From NCBI GenBank assembly GCA_902763505.1, contig CACWSO010000007.1:93197-157196 (forward strand): DNA of 64,000 bases, written 5' to 3'. Of this stretch, positions 40,770-49,234 are shown piece after piece. Each line of letters begins with the position of its first letter. Positions within the stretch are counted from its first letter, which is position 1. The notes under the pieces are model-generated. The model saw only the letters and a list, made by a program, of their open reading frames with translations. It did no database searches and had not been told where the DNA came from. Both the position numbers and the translations under genes were made by a program. Source of the DNA: an uncultured Eubacteriales bacterium (GTDB taxonomy: Bacteria; Bacillota; Clostridia; Peptostreptococcales; Anaerovoracaceae).

Positions 40770-42347
40770 TCAGTTGTTCTGATTCTGAAGCTGGTCTTTT
40801 GTCTTCTCCTGCAGTCGCAAGGACAGGTCCATCGTCTCTCCGTCCCGTACAATCGTGAACTTGAGTTTATCTCCGACCTTGTGGGATGAGATGATGGAGG
40901 AGAGATCATCGATCGATGTGATCTGATGTTCATCGACCGCCAGGACAACATCGCCCGCCTTGAATCCTGCCTCCTTGGCATCCTTCGTTTCAACGGAATA
41001 AATGTAGACTGTTCCGCCGGCACTGTCTCCGAAGAGGAAGTCCAGGCCGCTGCTGCCTTCCGTGTAGGTCATCCCTGTCCACGGCTGTCCGCTTACGTAG
41101 CCTTTGTCCATGAGCTGCTGTGCGACTTCTGCCGCAGTATTGATCGGGATGGCGAATCCAAGGCCCTCAACATCGGAGCCTGATGACTTCGCAACGACCA
41201 GACCGATTAGTTGTCCGTCTCCATTGAAGAGACCGCCGCCGGAATTCCCCGGATTGATGGAGCTATCCGTCTGCAGAAGCTTCATCGTCTTGCCGTCGAT
41301 GGAAAGCTCTCTGTCCTTGGCGCTGATGATGCCGGCAGTCACCGTTCCGCCCAGTTCGCCGAGCGGATTGCCGATCGCAACTGCCATGTCGCCAACCTGC
41401 AGCTGATCGCTATTGCCGTAGACGGCAGGCGTCAACCCTTCCGCTTTAATCTTCAGCACTGCCACATCGTTCACTGAATCAGAGCCGACTACCGTCGCTT
41501 CGTAGGAATGTTTGTCATAGGTTGTAACAGTGATCTTGTTGGCTCCATTGATGACGTGGTTGTTCGTCATAATGTATCCTTCTTTGCTGATGATGACGCC
41601 GCTTCCTGCGCCTTCCGTTACATACTGCTGCATCCAGCTATCGCTGACCACACCTTCTGTTTTTATTTCAACGACGCTCTTCTGCGCCGTCTGCGTAATC
41701 TCCTGTATCGTCAGATTGCTTCCTGTAGCGTTCTGAAGGTTGTACCCTGTCGTTGAAACCGTTCCTTCGTTCGCTGCATCCATTGCTTCTGTCGATGCGA
41801 CCGGTGAACTCGAACCGTTGTACATGCTGTTTCCAATCCGTGAACCGGCAAATCCAAACAGGCATGAGAGCACCATACAGCACGCAATGAGAAGTGCCAG
41901 TGATTTCCTCGTCAGCGTTACCTGTTTTGACTTTCTTCCTGCGTCTTTGAATTTCTTTCTGAAGTTTCCTCCGCCGATGCCGCCTCCAAAGCCACCGCTG
42001 CTAATGCCAGATTTAAAGCTGCTGCCGCCTTGATGGCTGCTGTCTGTTGTATATTCACTGTCTGCTCTCGCCTTTCCGCCGCTCCAGCGCGCCGAAGCGC
42101 TGGTGCCGCTTTTGAACTTCTCCCTCGGATCTCTGTAGAGTCCTTCCTCTTCTGTCGGTGTAGTCGGCTGAGGAGTCGGACCTTTTTTCTTGAAAAAGCT
42201 TTCGTCATAAAGGTCTTCTCCGAACAATTCCTCGCCGGAAACGGTATCAGCCGTCACATAGGATGGATTCTCCGCAATTGGCTCCGGATCCTTCATCACG
42301 AAGTTCGGTTCGTAATTTGTAAAGTTTTCGTTTCTGTTTTCGTCCAT
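40770..42347 (-). CDS. htrA: Membrane-anchored HtrA/DegP-like serine protease
   Basis: 525 residues from ATG 42347, behind GAGGGA; the longer frame to 42449 runs through the promoter region. A low-complexity cytoplasmic part (residues 1-145, Gly/Ser-rich from 105) leads to a membrane helix (148-168). The S1C protease domain follows with His264 (TNNHVING), Asp294 (NDVAVLKI) and Ser369 (NPGNSGGGLF), then one PDZ domain (about 425-515). It degrades or refolds damaged envelope proteins. The gene is divergent from the DUF1847 gene. Confidence 0.96.
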   Translation of the reverse strand: MDENRNENFTNYEPNFVMKDPEPIAENPSYVTADTVSGEELFGEDLYDESFFKKKGPTPQPTTPTEEEGLYRDPREKFKSGTSASARWSGGKARADSEYTTDSSHQGGSSFKSGISSGGFGGGIGGGNFRKKFKDAGRKSKQVTLTRKSLALLIACCMVLSCLFGFAGSRIGNSMYNGSSSPVASTEAMDAANEGTVSTTGYNLQNATGSNLTIQEITQTAQKSVVEIKTEGVVSDSWMQQYVTEGAGSGVIISKEGYIMTNNHVINGANKITVTTYDKHSYEATVVGSDSVNDVAVLKIKAEGLTPAVYGNSDQLQVGDMAVAIGNPLGELGGTVTAGIISAKDRELSIDGKTMKLLQTDSSINPGNSGGGLFNGDGQLIGLVVAKSSGSDVEGLGFAIPINTAAEVAQQLMDKGYVSGQPWTGMTYTEGSSGLDFLFGDSAGGTVYIYSVETKDAKEAGFKAGDVVLAVDEHQITSIDDLSSIISSHKVGDKLKFTIVRDGETMDLSLRLQEKTKDQLQNQNN

Positions 42348-42451
42348 GTTTTTTCCCTCAATACATATTCCCCTCTTGACGATACTATAGCACCTGATTA
42401 TGTTGGTTTTGTGTTGGTTTTGTATTAATATAGTAGCCGGAGGGGACACTT

Positions 42452-43114
42452 ATGAGCACTGAAAACAGAACTGATAACATCTGCCCCAGCTGCATCGACT
42501 GCGCAGCCGGCGCGTGCGATGGAAAGCACGGAACTTATCCTTCTTTCTGCCTTACCGCGGCTATAAAAGACGGTGGAGAAGCAGCGGCTCTCTGCGAGGA
42601 ATCTTTGGACAAGTATCTGAACGATCCGGAGGACAGTCTGATTGCAAAGGCATCTGCCACTGTCGAATTCGAAAACTACTGCAAGATGACCCGCGTGGAA
42701 GAAATCTGTGAATTTGCCGCTAAGATCGGTGCATCCAGACTCGGCATCGCAACTTGTGTAGGACTGCTGCGCGAGGCTCGCACTGCGGCCGAAATCTTCC
42801 GGCGCAAAGGCTTCGAAGTATACGGCGCAGCCTGCAAAGTAGGCGCCATCAGGAAAACGGACATCGGTATCGATCCGGAGCAGGAGTCTCTCGGCCCGCA
42901 TATCTGCAACCCGATTCTTCAGGCGAAGATTCTGAACGAAAAAAAGACCGACCTCAATATTGTGATCGGTCTGTGTGTCGGTCATGACAGTCTCTTCTAT
43001 AAATATTCCGATGCCCTTTGCACCACTTTGGTGACCAAGGACCGCGTCCTCGGCCACAACCCTGTTGCCGCTCTCTATCAGGCGGACGGATACTACAGCA
43101 AGCTGCTGAAGTGA
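42452..43114 (+). CDS. DUF1847 family cysteine-rich protein
   Basis: A 220-residue protein with an N-terminal cysteine cluster (CPSCIDCAAGACDG, then SFC) likely to bind a metal, and further conserved parts RVEEICEFAAKIGASRLGIATCVGLLREA and NIVIGLCVGHDSLFYKYSDALCTTLVTKDRVLGHNPVAALY. This is DUF1847, found mainly in anaerobes. Function unknown; redox or metal handling is a guess. GGAGGGG precedes the ATG. Its last 22 bases overlap the end of the convergent NUDIX gene. Confidence 0.88.
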   Translation: MSTENRTDNICPSCIDCAAGACDGKHGTYPSFCLTAAIKDGGEAAALCEESLDKYLNDPEDSLIAKASATVEFENYCKMTRVEEICEFAAKIGASRLGIATCVGLLREARTAAEIFRRKGFEVYGAACKVGAIRKTDIGIDPEQESLGPHICNPILQAKILNEKKTDLNIVIGLCVGHDSLFYKYSDALCTTLVTKDRVLGHNPVAALYQADGYYSKLLK

Positions 43115-43611
43115 ACCAGCTTGTCACCCTCGTACTGCAAGGTCATGTTGATGCTGTCGGCGCCTTCGATAAGTGGTTTCAGGAACAGCCTGTCCCCTTC
43201 CCACATAGGAAGATCCATCAGCTGACGCTCCGGAATCCAGCGGAGCTCTCCTTCGTCGCAGGCCGCAACGGCATCCGCTGCTTCTGCAGAACCTGCTGCG
43301 CCTGACCCGATCTCCGCTCGATACAGGTACATGTCCTCATCTTCCCACTCATCCGAAAAGAAATGGATCACGCCGCAGAAGTGATAGCTGTTCGGAATCA
43401 ATCCGGTTTCTTCTTTTACTTCCCGAAGCATGCAGTCATCCGGTGATTCTCCGGGCTCGAATTTGCCGCCGACGCCGATCCACTTACCTTCGTTCGGATC
43501 CTCTATTTTCTTATTGCGGTAGAGCATCAGATATTCATAACCTGATGTCGCGTTGTCTGCGCCGACTTCTATTCTCTTTCTGATATAACAAAGTGTCGCT
43601 TTCTTCATCAT
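43093..43611 (-). CDS. NUDIX hydrolase (MutT/8-oxo-dGTP type)
   Basis: A 172-residue NUDIX protein. The Nudix box is GGKFEPGESPDDCMLREVKEETGLIP, an intact G-x5-E-x7-REVxEE-x-G motif that binds Mg2+. The N-terminus ATLCYIRKRIE and YLMLYRNKKIEDPNEGKWIGVGGKF are typical of 8-oxo-dGTP diphosphatases in Firmicutes. It would clean oxidised nucleotides; substrate not certain. It overlaps the convergent DUF1847 gene. Confidence 0.92.
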   Translation of the reverse strand: MMKKATLCYIRKRIEVGADNATSGYEYLMLYRNKKIEDPNEGKWIGVGGKFEPGESPDDCMLREVKEETGLIPNSYHFCGVIHFFSDEWEDEDMYLYRAEIGSGAAGSAEAADAVAACDEGELRWIPERQLMDLPMWEGDRLFLKPLIEGADSINMTLQYEGDKLVHFSSLL

Positions 43612-43723
43612 AATTTCTCCGTGTTGTCGTCTCTGCTTCCGATTATAGCATAACCCGGGGACATCTTTTTTATATACTGCTTTTTGTCTTTGATGTATAA
43701 TTTAAAAGAACAGGAGAAAGCCC

Positions 43724-44821
43724 ATGCATACCATCACCATCCACACGACAAAAGCATATGAGATTCTCATGGAAGAGGGTCTTCTGGCGACTGCCGCGGA
43801 ACACATCTCGAAGGTTCTTCCGCCGGCGGAAGACGGTCATGCCGCCAAGTCGGCACCGCGCAAATGCTGTGTTGTGTGTGATAAAACAGTACATCAGTTA
43901 TACGGACAGAAATCGCAGCCGCTTCTCACCGGGCTTTTGGAAGCCGGCTACTCGGTCCATGTCTATGTCTTCGATCCAGGCGAAAAAAGCAAGACGCTGC
44001 GCACTGCGGAAGACCTATGCGGTTTTCTGTTTGAGAATCACTTCGGACGGAACGATTTCATCATCGCTCTGGGCGGCGGCGTCTGCGGAGACCTAGCTGG
44101 ATTTGCTTCTTCCATCTATATGAGGGGCATACCGTATGTACAGATTCCGACGACCCTTCTCGCTATGGCGGACTCATCTATCGGCGGCAAGACGGGGGTC
44201 AATGCAGAAGCCGGCAAGAATATGCTCGGCACGTTTTGGCAGCCTGCTCTCGTTATCGCGGATCCAGAGACTTTCGAAACGCTCAGCGAAACAGAACTTC
44301 TGAATGGTCTTGCTGAAATCATCAAGGCCGGTTTTATCGGCGATACCAGCATCTTCGATGCCATCAGTGAAGGACTTCCTGCCGCCACTGCAAAGGCAAT
44401 ACAAGTCAAGAAGGACATCGTGGAAGAAGACGAATTTGAGGGAGGCAAGCGCAAGCTGCTCAACTTCGGTCATACCATCGGGCACGCAATCGAAACCTGC
44501 AGCAAGTACACTGTTCCCCACGGTTTTGCCGTGATGACAGGAATGTACCTGACTGCGCTGGCCGCGGACGAACGCGGATGGAGCAGCGAACCAATGGCAG
44601 GCTTCATCAAGAGCGCCATCGATGCTTTTGCATATCCTGTTTATACAGACTGCACCGCAGCGGAACTCGCTGCTGCAGCGAAAGACGACAAAAAACACGA
44701 GGCAGATAACATAACCATCATATATCCCGACCGGCCCGGCACCTGTGCGATGAAGGAACTCCCGATCAGCGATTTGGAAGTCTTCATTGCATCCGGGCTT
44801 ACAAAAGCACAAGGGAGATAG
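43724..44821 (+). CDS. aroB: 3-dehydroquinate synthase
   Basis: A 365-residue enzyme converting DAHP to 3-dehydroquinate, the second shikimate step. NAD-site and metal-site motifs: ALGGGVCGDLAGFASSIYMRGIPYVQIPTTLLAMADSSIGGKTGVN, the conserved Lys in LAEIIKAGFI, and the metal histidines in LLNFGHTIGHAIE. TATAAT at 43696-43701 with a poor -35 is the likely promoter; AGGAG precedes the ATG. aroA follows four bases later. Confidence 0.97.
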   Translation: MHTITIHTTKAYEILMEEGLLATAAEHISKVLPPAEDGHAAKSAPRKCCVVCDKTVHQLYGQKSQPLLTGLLEAGYSVHVYVFDPGEKSKTLRTAEDLCGFLFENHFGRNDFIIALGGGVCGDLAGFASSIYMRGIPYVQIPTTLLAMADSSIGGKTGVNAEAGKNMLGTFWQPALVIADPETFETLSETELLNGLAEIIKAGFIGDTSIFDAISEGLPAATAKAIQVKKDIVEEDEFEGGKRKLLNFGHTIGHAIETCSKYTVPHGFAVMTGMYLTALAADERGWSSEPMAGFIKSAIDAFAYPVYTDCTAAELAAAAKDDKKHEADNITIIYPDRPGTCAMKELPISDLEVFIASGLTKAQGR

Positions 44822-44825
44822 AATC

Positions 44826-46094
44826 ATGGAAATCAAGATCACACCGCGTAAATTGGCCGGCACCATCGAGGCCATGCCGTCGAAATCACACGCCCACCGG
44901 CTTCTCATCGCAAGGAAACTGTCGGAACTGCAAGGCGGCGCTTTGGAAGGCGGCATTGAAATTCCCGCTTTTTCCGATGACATTGAGGCAACCATGGCCT
45001 GCATCGGACAACTCGATAAAAACACTCCGTATCTAGAATGCCGGGAGAGCGGCTCCACACTGCGCTTCATGCTTCCTGTTGTCATGGCCCTCAAAGATCA
45101 TGCTACTTTTCTCGGGACGGGACGGCTGCCCGACAGACCGCTCTCACCATTAAAGGAAGAGATGGAGCGGCACGGCTGCCACTTCCGGATGGGCTCCAAC
45201 AAGAATACGGACCGCTTCAAGGAGATCTGCGAAGTGTCTGGAAAACTCGTGTCCGGTGATTACGTACTTGCCGGCAACGTGAGTTCCCAGTTTATCACGG
45301 GACTTCTCTTCGCACTGCCACTTGTCGACGGTGACAGCAGCATTACGCTTACGACAGAATTGGAATCGGCCGGCTACGTTAATATGACGCTGGATGTTCT
45401 TAAGTCTTTCAATATCGAAGTGCAAGTCTCGCAAACAGAGACCGGATTCTTCCGTTATGAGATCCCCGGCAATCAGGTGTACAGAGAAAAACCGGGTATC
45501 GCCCTGGACGGTGACTGGTCGAACGCTGCGTTCTGGCTGGCGGCCGGCTCACTGAGTGGAGATATTACCGTCACCGGACTTCGTCTGGAATCCTGCCAGT
45601 GGGACAAGGAAATCCTGAGTATTCTCGCAGACATGGGCGCAGATCTGGATATCCAGCCGCAGGTAGATGGCACGGTTACCATTCGTTCCAAGGCGTCCAT
45701 TCTCAAGGGCATGGATGTGGACGTTGCACAGATGCCGGACCTGACGCCGATTCTTGCCGTGCTTATGTCCTTTGCAGAGGGGACTTCCATGATCACCCAT
45801 GCAGAACGGCTCCAGTTCAAGGAGTCAAATCGCCTAAAAGCGATTTATTCTGTGCTCTACAATCTGGATGCGGATATTTCTTACGGGGGAGACTGGCTCT
45901 CCTTCACGGGCAAGGCCTTCCTGGAAGGCGGTGAAGTGGACAGCTACGGAGATCATCGCATCGCTATGTCGGCGGCCATCGCGTCCTGCCTCTGCCGCGA
46001 ACCTGTGTATATCTCCAATCCAATCGCAGTCACAAAATCCTATCCGGACTTCTACAAAGACTTCGACCTGTTAGGCGGAGTAATTGAATATTAA
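44826..46094 (+). CDS. aroA: 3-phosphoshikimate 1-carboxyvinyltransferase (EPSP synthase)
   Basis: 422 residues from ATG 44826, behind AGGGAG. It joins PEP to shikimate-3-phosphate. Motifs: the substrate loop AMPSKSHAHRLLIA, ESGSTLRFMLPVVMAL, the LPDRPLSPLKEEM loop, LDGDWSNAAFWLAAGSLSG, and VDSYGDHRIAMSAAIA. The early motif AMPSKSHAHR departs from the common PGDKSISHR-type sequence, so its glyphosate class cannot be read safely. Second and last gene of an aroB-aroA operon ended by a strong terminator. Confidence 0.97.
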   Translation: MEIKITPRKLAGTIEAMPSKSHAHRLLIARKLSELQGGALEGGIEIPAFSDDIEATMACIGQLDKNTPYLECRESGSTLRFMLPVVMALKDHATFLGTGRLPDRPLSPLKEEMERHGCHFRMGSNKNTDRFKEICEVSGKLVSGDYVLAGNVSSQFITGLLFALPLVDGDSSITLTTELESAGYVNMTLDVLKSFNIEVQVSQTETGFFRYEIPGNQVYREKPGIALDGDWSNAAFWLAAGSLSGDITVTGLRLESCQWDKEILSILADMGADLDIQPQVDGTVTIRSKASILKGMDVDVAQMPDLTPILAVLMSFAEGTSMITHAERLQFKESNRLKAIYSVLYNLDADISYGGDWLSFTGKAFLEGGEVDSYGDHRIAMSAAIASCLCREPVYISNPIAVTKSYPDFYKDFDLLGGVIEY

Positions 46095-46120
46095 AGAGCC
46101 CCGCATGGGGCTCTTTTTTC
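46093..46120 (+). terminator. Rho-independent terminator of aroB-aroA
   Basis: AAAGAGCCCC, a GCAT loop and GGGGCTCTTT, followed by TTTC. It begins at the aroA stop codon itself. Confidence 0.93.
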
Positions 46121-46152
46121 CTGTCTATTTACTTGCTCAACTGTGTTCCTCT

Positions 46153-46725
46153 CTAGAAGGCATCGGTGTATACGGATGTGATCTCGCGGGAGTATTCCGT
46201 ATATGCTTCTGTCATCTTGTTAAAGTATTTCTTGTACTCTTTTCCATCGTCTTCCGTGCTGGCAAGCATGGCCTCGACCATTTTGTCTTTGCCTTCGTCG
46301 TATACCTTTTCGAGCTTCTTGATCTTGTCCTGGGTTGCATCATATAGTTTGCTTTTTGAAAGAGAGAACTTGTCGCTGTTCAGTGATTTGACATACTGAT
46401 TGGTTGCCTCTTTCATTTTAGCGTCGTAATCATTGTAGATCTTCGCGTACTGGGAGGAATCGTTGTCATCCTGCTCGTCGTTGTCTTCGTCAGTATCTTC
46501 ATCGGAGCCCTCGTCAGAGTCTTCATCACTATCCTCCTCTGTTGCGGCCTGTTCGTAAATCGGCTGTTCCGTTTCCGCTTCCTCGGAAGGTGTCGTGATT
46601 TCCACTGTTTCCTCTACGGAATCATCGTTGCCGCACGCGCCAAGAAAACCGCTCATTGCAATGGCAAGGATCAGCGCTATGAATATATTGACAATTTGTT
46701 TTGTATTGATGCTGTTCTTTTTCAT
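46153..46725 (-). CDS. Putative lipoprotein with acidic linker
   Basis: 190 residues with a lipoprotein signal peptide; the lipobox is FLGAC with Cys31. A long linker of Glu/Asp/Ser (about residues 36-92, mostly EDSDEDSDEG type) leads to a helical, charged C-terminal domain (YAKIYNDYDAKMKEATNQYVKSLN). No family recognised. No Shine-Dalgarno is present; TGATATAAT lies six bases before the ATG, pointing to a leaderless mRNA. It is downstream of the serine acetyltransferase gene. Confidence 0.8.
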   Translation of the reverse strand: MKKNSINTKQIVNIFIALILAIAMSGFLGACGNDDSVEETVEITTPSEEAETEQPIYEQAATEEDSDEDSDEGSDEDTDEDNDEQDDNDSSQYAKIYNDYDAKMKEATNQYVKSLNSDKFSLSKSKLYDATQDKIKKLEKVYDEGKDKMVEAMLASTEDDGKEYKKYFNKMTEAYTEYSREITSVYTDAF

Positions 46726-46731
46726 GGACTG

Positions 46732-46740
46732 ATTATATCA
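46732..46740 (-). promoter_or_regulatory. Extended -10 promoter directly before the lipoprotein ATG
   Basis: Minus strand TGA-TATAAT (46740-46732), then six bases and the ATG. It has the same geometry as the element at 617-625. No recognisable -35 box. Confidence 0.45.
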
Positions 46741-46754
46741 CGTAATTGTGATCG

Positions 46755-47675
46755 TTAAATGAACTCTTCCTGATTCTGCATGTTTACGCGTGAGCCAGGT
46801 TTCACTGATGATGTAAGGAATACGTTACCTCCGATGATTGATCCTTCGCCGATGACCGTCTCGCCGCCGAGGATGGATGCGCCCGAATAAATCGTAACAT
46901 TATCTTCAATGGTCGGGTGGCGGCGTGTGCCGTGCAGCGCATGTCCCGCGCTGGTGGAGAGTGCGCCTATGGTTACGCCCTGATAGATTTTCACGTGTTC
47001 ACCGATGATAGATGTGGATCCAACGACAATACCGGTGCCGTGATCCATGAAGAAATACTCTCCAATCGTGGCGCCAGGATGGATATCGATCCCTGTCATG
47101 TTGTGTGCGTATTCCGTCATCATTCTTGGAATAATCGGTACGTTCAACTCATAGAGTTCATGTGCAATCCTGTAGACGGTGCTTGCCAGCAGCCCCGGAT
47201 AACAGAGGACGATTTCTTCCTTGTTGTCGGCTGCCGGATCTCCATCAAAGGTTGCTTGCAGATCTGTGTTTACCATATGGCGGATCTTTGGTACGCGCTT
47301 GAAGAAGTCAACGGCCAGCATCTGCGCACGCACGCTCGTGCAGGCGTCTCCCATCAGCGGCGCACCGCCCAGGCTTCTCAGCTCGTCATCATACTCAAGG
47401 GCAATGGCGATCTGATCCGTCAGGTTGTACATGACATCTTCAATAAGAACGGAAATCTTATTTTCCAGATTGAAAAACTTATATGTTTTATCCCGATAGT
47501 ATCCCGGGAACAGAATGTTCAGCATCTTATTCACGATATCGACGACCACGTCTCTCTCCGGCTGTTCGAAGACATTCATCTTGTCGATATCTCTTCCCTG
47601 CCTGTAGTCGTCAAGGATTTTCTGGGTGATTTCCTTCAGCTGTTCTTCTGCTTTATCTCTCATCTGATTTTCCAT
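46755..47675 (-). CDS. cysE: Serine O-acetyltransferase (EpsC/CysE type)
   Basis: A 306-residue enzyme making O-acetylserine for cysteine synthesis. The long N-terminal helical part (residues 1-185) with IAHELYELNVPIIPRMMTEYAHN is the EpsC form. The C-terminal left-handed beta-helix has hexapeptide repeats (GIDIHPGATIGEYFFMDHGTGIVVGSTSIIGEHVKIYQGVTIGA) with the catalytic His in MDHGTG. No cysK is adjacent and no T-box fits the short leader. Confidence 0.93.
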   Translation of the reverse strand: MENQMRDKAEEQLKEITQKILDDYRQGRDIDKMNVFEQPERDVVVDIVNKMLNILFPGYYRDKTYKFFNLENKISVLIEDVMYNLTDQIAIALEYDDELRSLGGAPLMGDACTSVRAQMLAVDFFKRVPKIRHMVNTDLQATFDGDPAADNKEEIVLCYPGLLASTVYRIAHELYELNVPIIPRMMTEYAHNMTGIDIHPGATIGEYFFMDHGTGIVVGSTSIIGEHVKIYQGVTIGALSTSAGHALHGTRRHPTIEDNVTIYSGASILGGETVIGEGSIIGGNVFLTSSVKPGSRVNMQNQEEFI

Positions 47676-47717
47676 GTGAAAACTCCTCGTATTAAGCGTT
47701 TAATGTTTCTGTCTTGC

Positions 47718-47726
47718 ATTATAACA
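47718..47726 (-). promoter_or_regulatory. Extended -10 promoter of cysE
   Basis: Minus strand TGT-TATAAT at 47726-47718, about 43 bases before the ATG, without a clear -35. It directly adjoins the U-run of the terminator of the upstream dipeptidase gene. Confidence 0.5.
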
Positions 47727-47727
47727 C

Positions 47728-47756
47728 AAAAGCCCGAAACCGCTATGGTCTCGGGC
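47728..47756 (-). terminator. Rho-independent terminator of the AIM24-PAP2-dipeptidase operon
   Basis: Minus strand GCCCGAGACC, a five-base loop and GGTTTCGGGC form a 10-bp stem with one G-T pair, followed by TTTTG. Confidence 0.82.
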
Positions 47757-47772
47757 CTTGTTTTTGCTTTTT

Positions 47773-48588
47773 TTAGTTCAGGGCCTCACTGTTGACTGGG
47801 AATGTGAAGTATGTATCCGGATATGGCTCGTTCTCCAATGTGAAGTGCCACCACTCTTCCGGAAGCGGTTTAAATCCATGCTCTGTCATGGCTTCTCTCA
47901 GTATCATTCTGTTGTTGTACTGTTCTTCCGTGATGCCTTTGTAGTCCGGATGACTTTCTTCTCCAAAGTAATCGAAGGTTCCGCCCATATCGACTTCTTT
48001 CTCGGTTTCCATGTCAAAGAGTGTGAGGTCCACTGTGCTTCCTCTGCTGTGTCCGGAGTGCTCTGCAATGTAGCCCTGCGGAAAGAGGACGTCTTTGTCC
48101 AGCTCCGGATAGAAGTACTCCTTCATTCTTGTATCGTCTTCATCCTTTGCCCACTCCACGAAGTTCGTAACCGCTTCCTGCGGACGGTACGCATCATAGA
48201 TCTTCAACCGGTACCCGTCATCTTTCACATCATCACTTACTTCTTTGAGCGCGTCGGCCGCCTCCTTCGTCATAAAGGCAAGTGGTTCTTCATACCCGTC
48301 AATACGGTCTCCGACAAAGTTGTAAGTAGAATAGTAACGTATTTCAAAGATTGCATCCGGAACAACATCTGTCACCAGGACAAAGTCGGACGAATCATTT
48401 GAGAGCGTAACGCCATCCTCCGCTACTGCGGTCGTCGGTTCTTCTGCGACGGCTTCTGTTGCATTTGCATCTGTGTTTGCTGTTTCATTCCCCTCTTCGG
48501 AAGCTGTATTTCCACATCCGCACAGGAATCCAATCGATAACATCGCGGAAAGCAATAGTGATGTCAGCAAAGTCCCTTTCTTTTTCAT
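47773..48588 (-). CDS. VanX-like D-Ala-D-Ala dipeptidase, lipoprotein form
   Basis: A 271-residue M15 zinc peptidase. The signal peptide ends at lipobox LCGC (Cys25) and an Ala/Glu/Thr linker follows. Active-site residues match VanX: Arg135 (DAYRP), His180 and Asp187 in SGHSRGSTVDLTL, Glu245 and His248 in EEWWHF. VanX proper is cytoplasmic; a lipid-anchored outer form would act on wall-derived dipeptides, not on vancomycin resistance. Its ATG overlaps the PAP2 stop by four bases. Confidence 0.9.
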   Translation of the reverse strand: MKKKGTLLTSLLLSAMLSIGFLCGCGNTASEEGNETANTDANATEAVAEEPTTAVAEDGVTLSNDSSDFVLVTDVVPDAIFEIRYYSTYNFVGDRIDGYEEPLAFMTKEAADALKEVSDDVKDDGYRLKIYDAYRPQEAVTNFVEWAKDEDDTRMKEYFYPELDKDVLFPQGYIAEHSGHSRGSTVDLTLFDMETEKEVDMGGTFDYFGEESHPDYKGITEEQYNNRMILREAMTEHGFKPLPEEWWHFTLENEPYPDTYFTFPVNSEALN

Positions 48589-49229
48589 TTTATTCCTCCT
48601 GTTTTAGGCGTCCTCTTCTTATCATAAATACAGACGATTTCAATAAACAGTACGATTGCGGCGAACCCCAGGCACCACGCGCCCAGGACATCCGTAGGAA
48701 AGTGCACGCCAAGATAGACCCGGGTTGGCCCGACCAGAAGCATCGGAATGGCCAACAATACCGTTAGTATCCGTCTGGCCGTCGGGTTGTCCACATACCG
48801 CCAGACAAGCCAGATGGCAAACCCGTAAAAGAACATGCTGGTAATCGAGTGTCCGCTTGGAAAGGAAAAACCGTGTTCCGTCACGAGGTGCACCACTTCA
48901 GGCCGAGGGCGCTCAACAAAGTGTTTGATGAGGCTGTTTGTCAGCATCGTAACCAACGCACCAACTGACAGCGGAATTCCAAAGGTCATACGTGTGCGCG
49001 GAATAATCAACAGCAGAAGGCATAGGCCAATGATGACATATTTGTTTGCCAGCGTTGTAATCACAATAGCCACGCCCGTGATTGCAGGTCCTCGCAAGCT
49101 GTAAAACCATTCTCTGACCGGATCATCAAAACCGGCCGCACAATCTTTTACTACGCACACAAGCAGCACTGCAAAAGCAACCAATGCCGCAATGCCCGCT
49201 GCCCTGCGGATGAATACACTATTCGTCAT
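48585..49229 (-). CDS. PAP2-family membrane phosphatase
   Basis: 214 residues from ATG 49229; the longer frame to 49304 would overlap the AIM24-like gene. About six membrane helices. The phosphatase signature is complete: KHFVERPRP, FPSGHSITSMFFYG and RVYLGVHFPTDVLGAW, with the catalytic histidines in PSGH and GVHFPTD. Such enzymes dephosphorylate undecaprenyl diphosphate or other lipid phosphates. It is flanked by an AIM24-like gene and the VanX-like gene in one operon, fitting cell-wall precursor recycling. Confidence 0.92.
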   Translation of the reverse strand: MTNSVFIRRAAGIAALVAFAVLLVCVVKDCAAGFDDPVREWFYSLRGPAITGVAIVITTLANKYVIIGLCLLLLIIPRTRMTFGIPLSVGALVTMLTNSLIKHFVERPRPEVVHLVTEHGFSFPSGHSITSMFFYGFAIWLVWRYVDNPTARRILTVLLAIPMLLVGPTRVYLGVHFPTDVLGAWCLGFAAIVLFIEIVCIYDKKRTPKTGGIK

Positions 49230-49234
49230 TGCAT

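Noticed and set aside
44174-45094. 306-codon antisense frame across aroB-aroA
   Set aside because: Both plus-strand genes are clear housekeeping enzymes and the antisense product resembles nothing.
47773-48588. Vancomycin resistance gene cluster
   Set aside because: The VanX-like protein has a lipoprotein signal and no vanH, vanA or vanRS genes are nearby.
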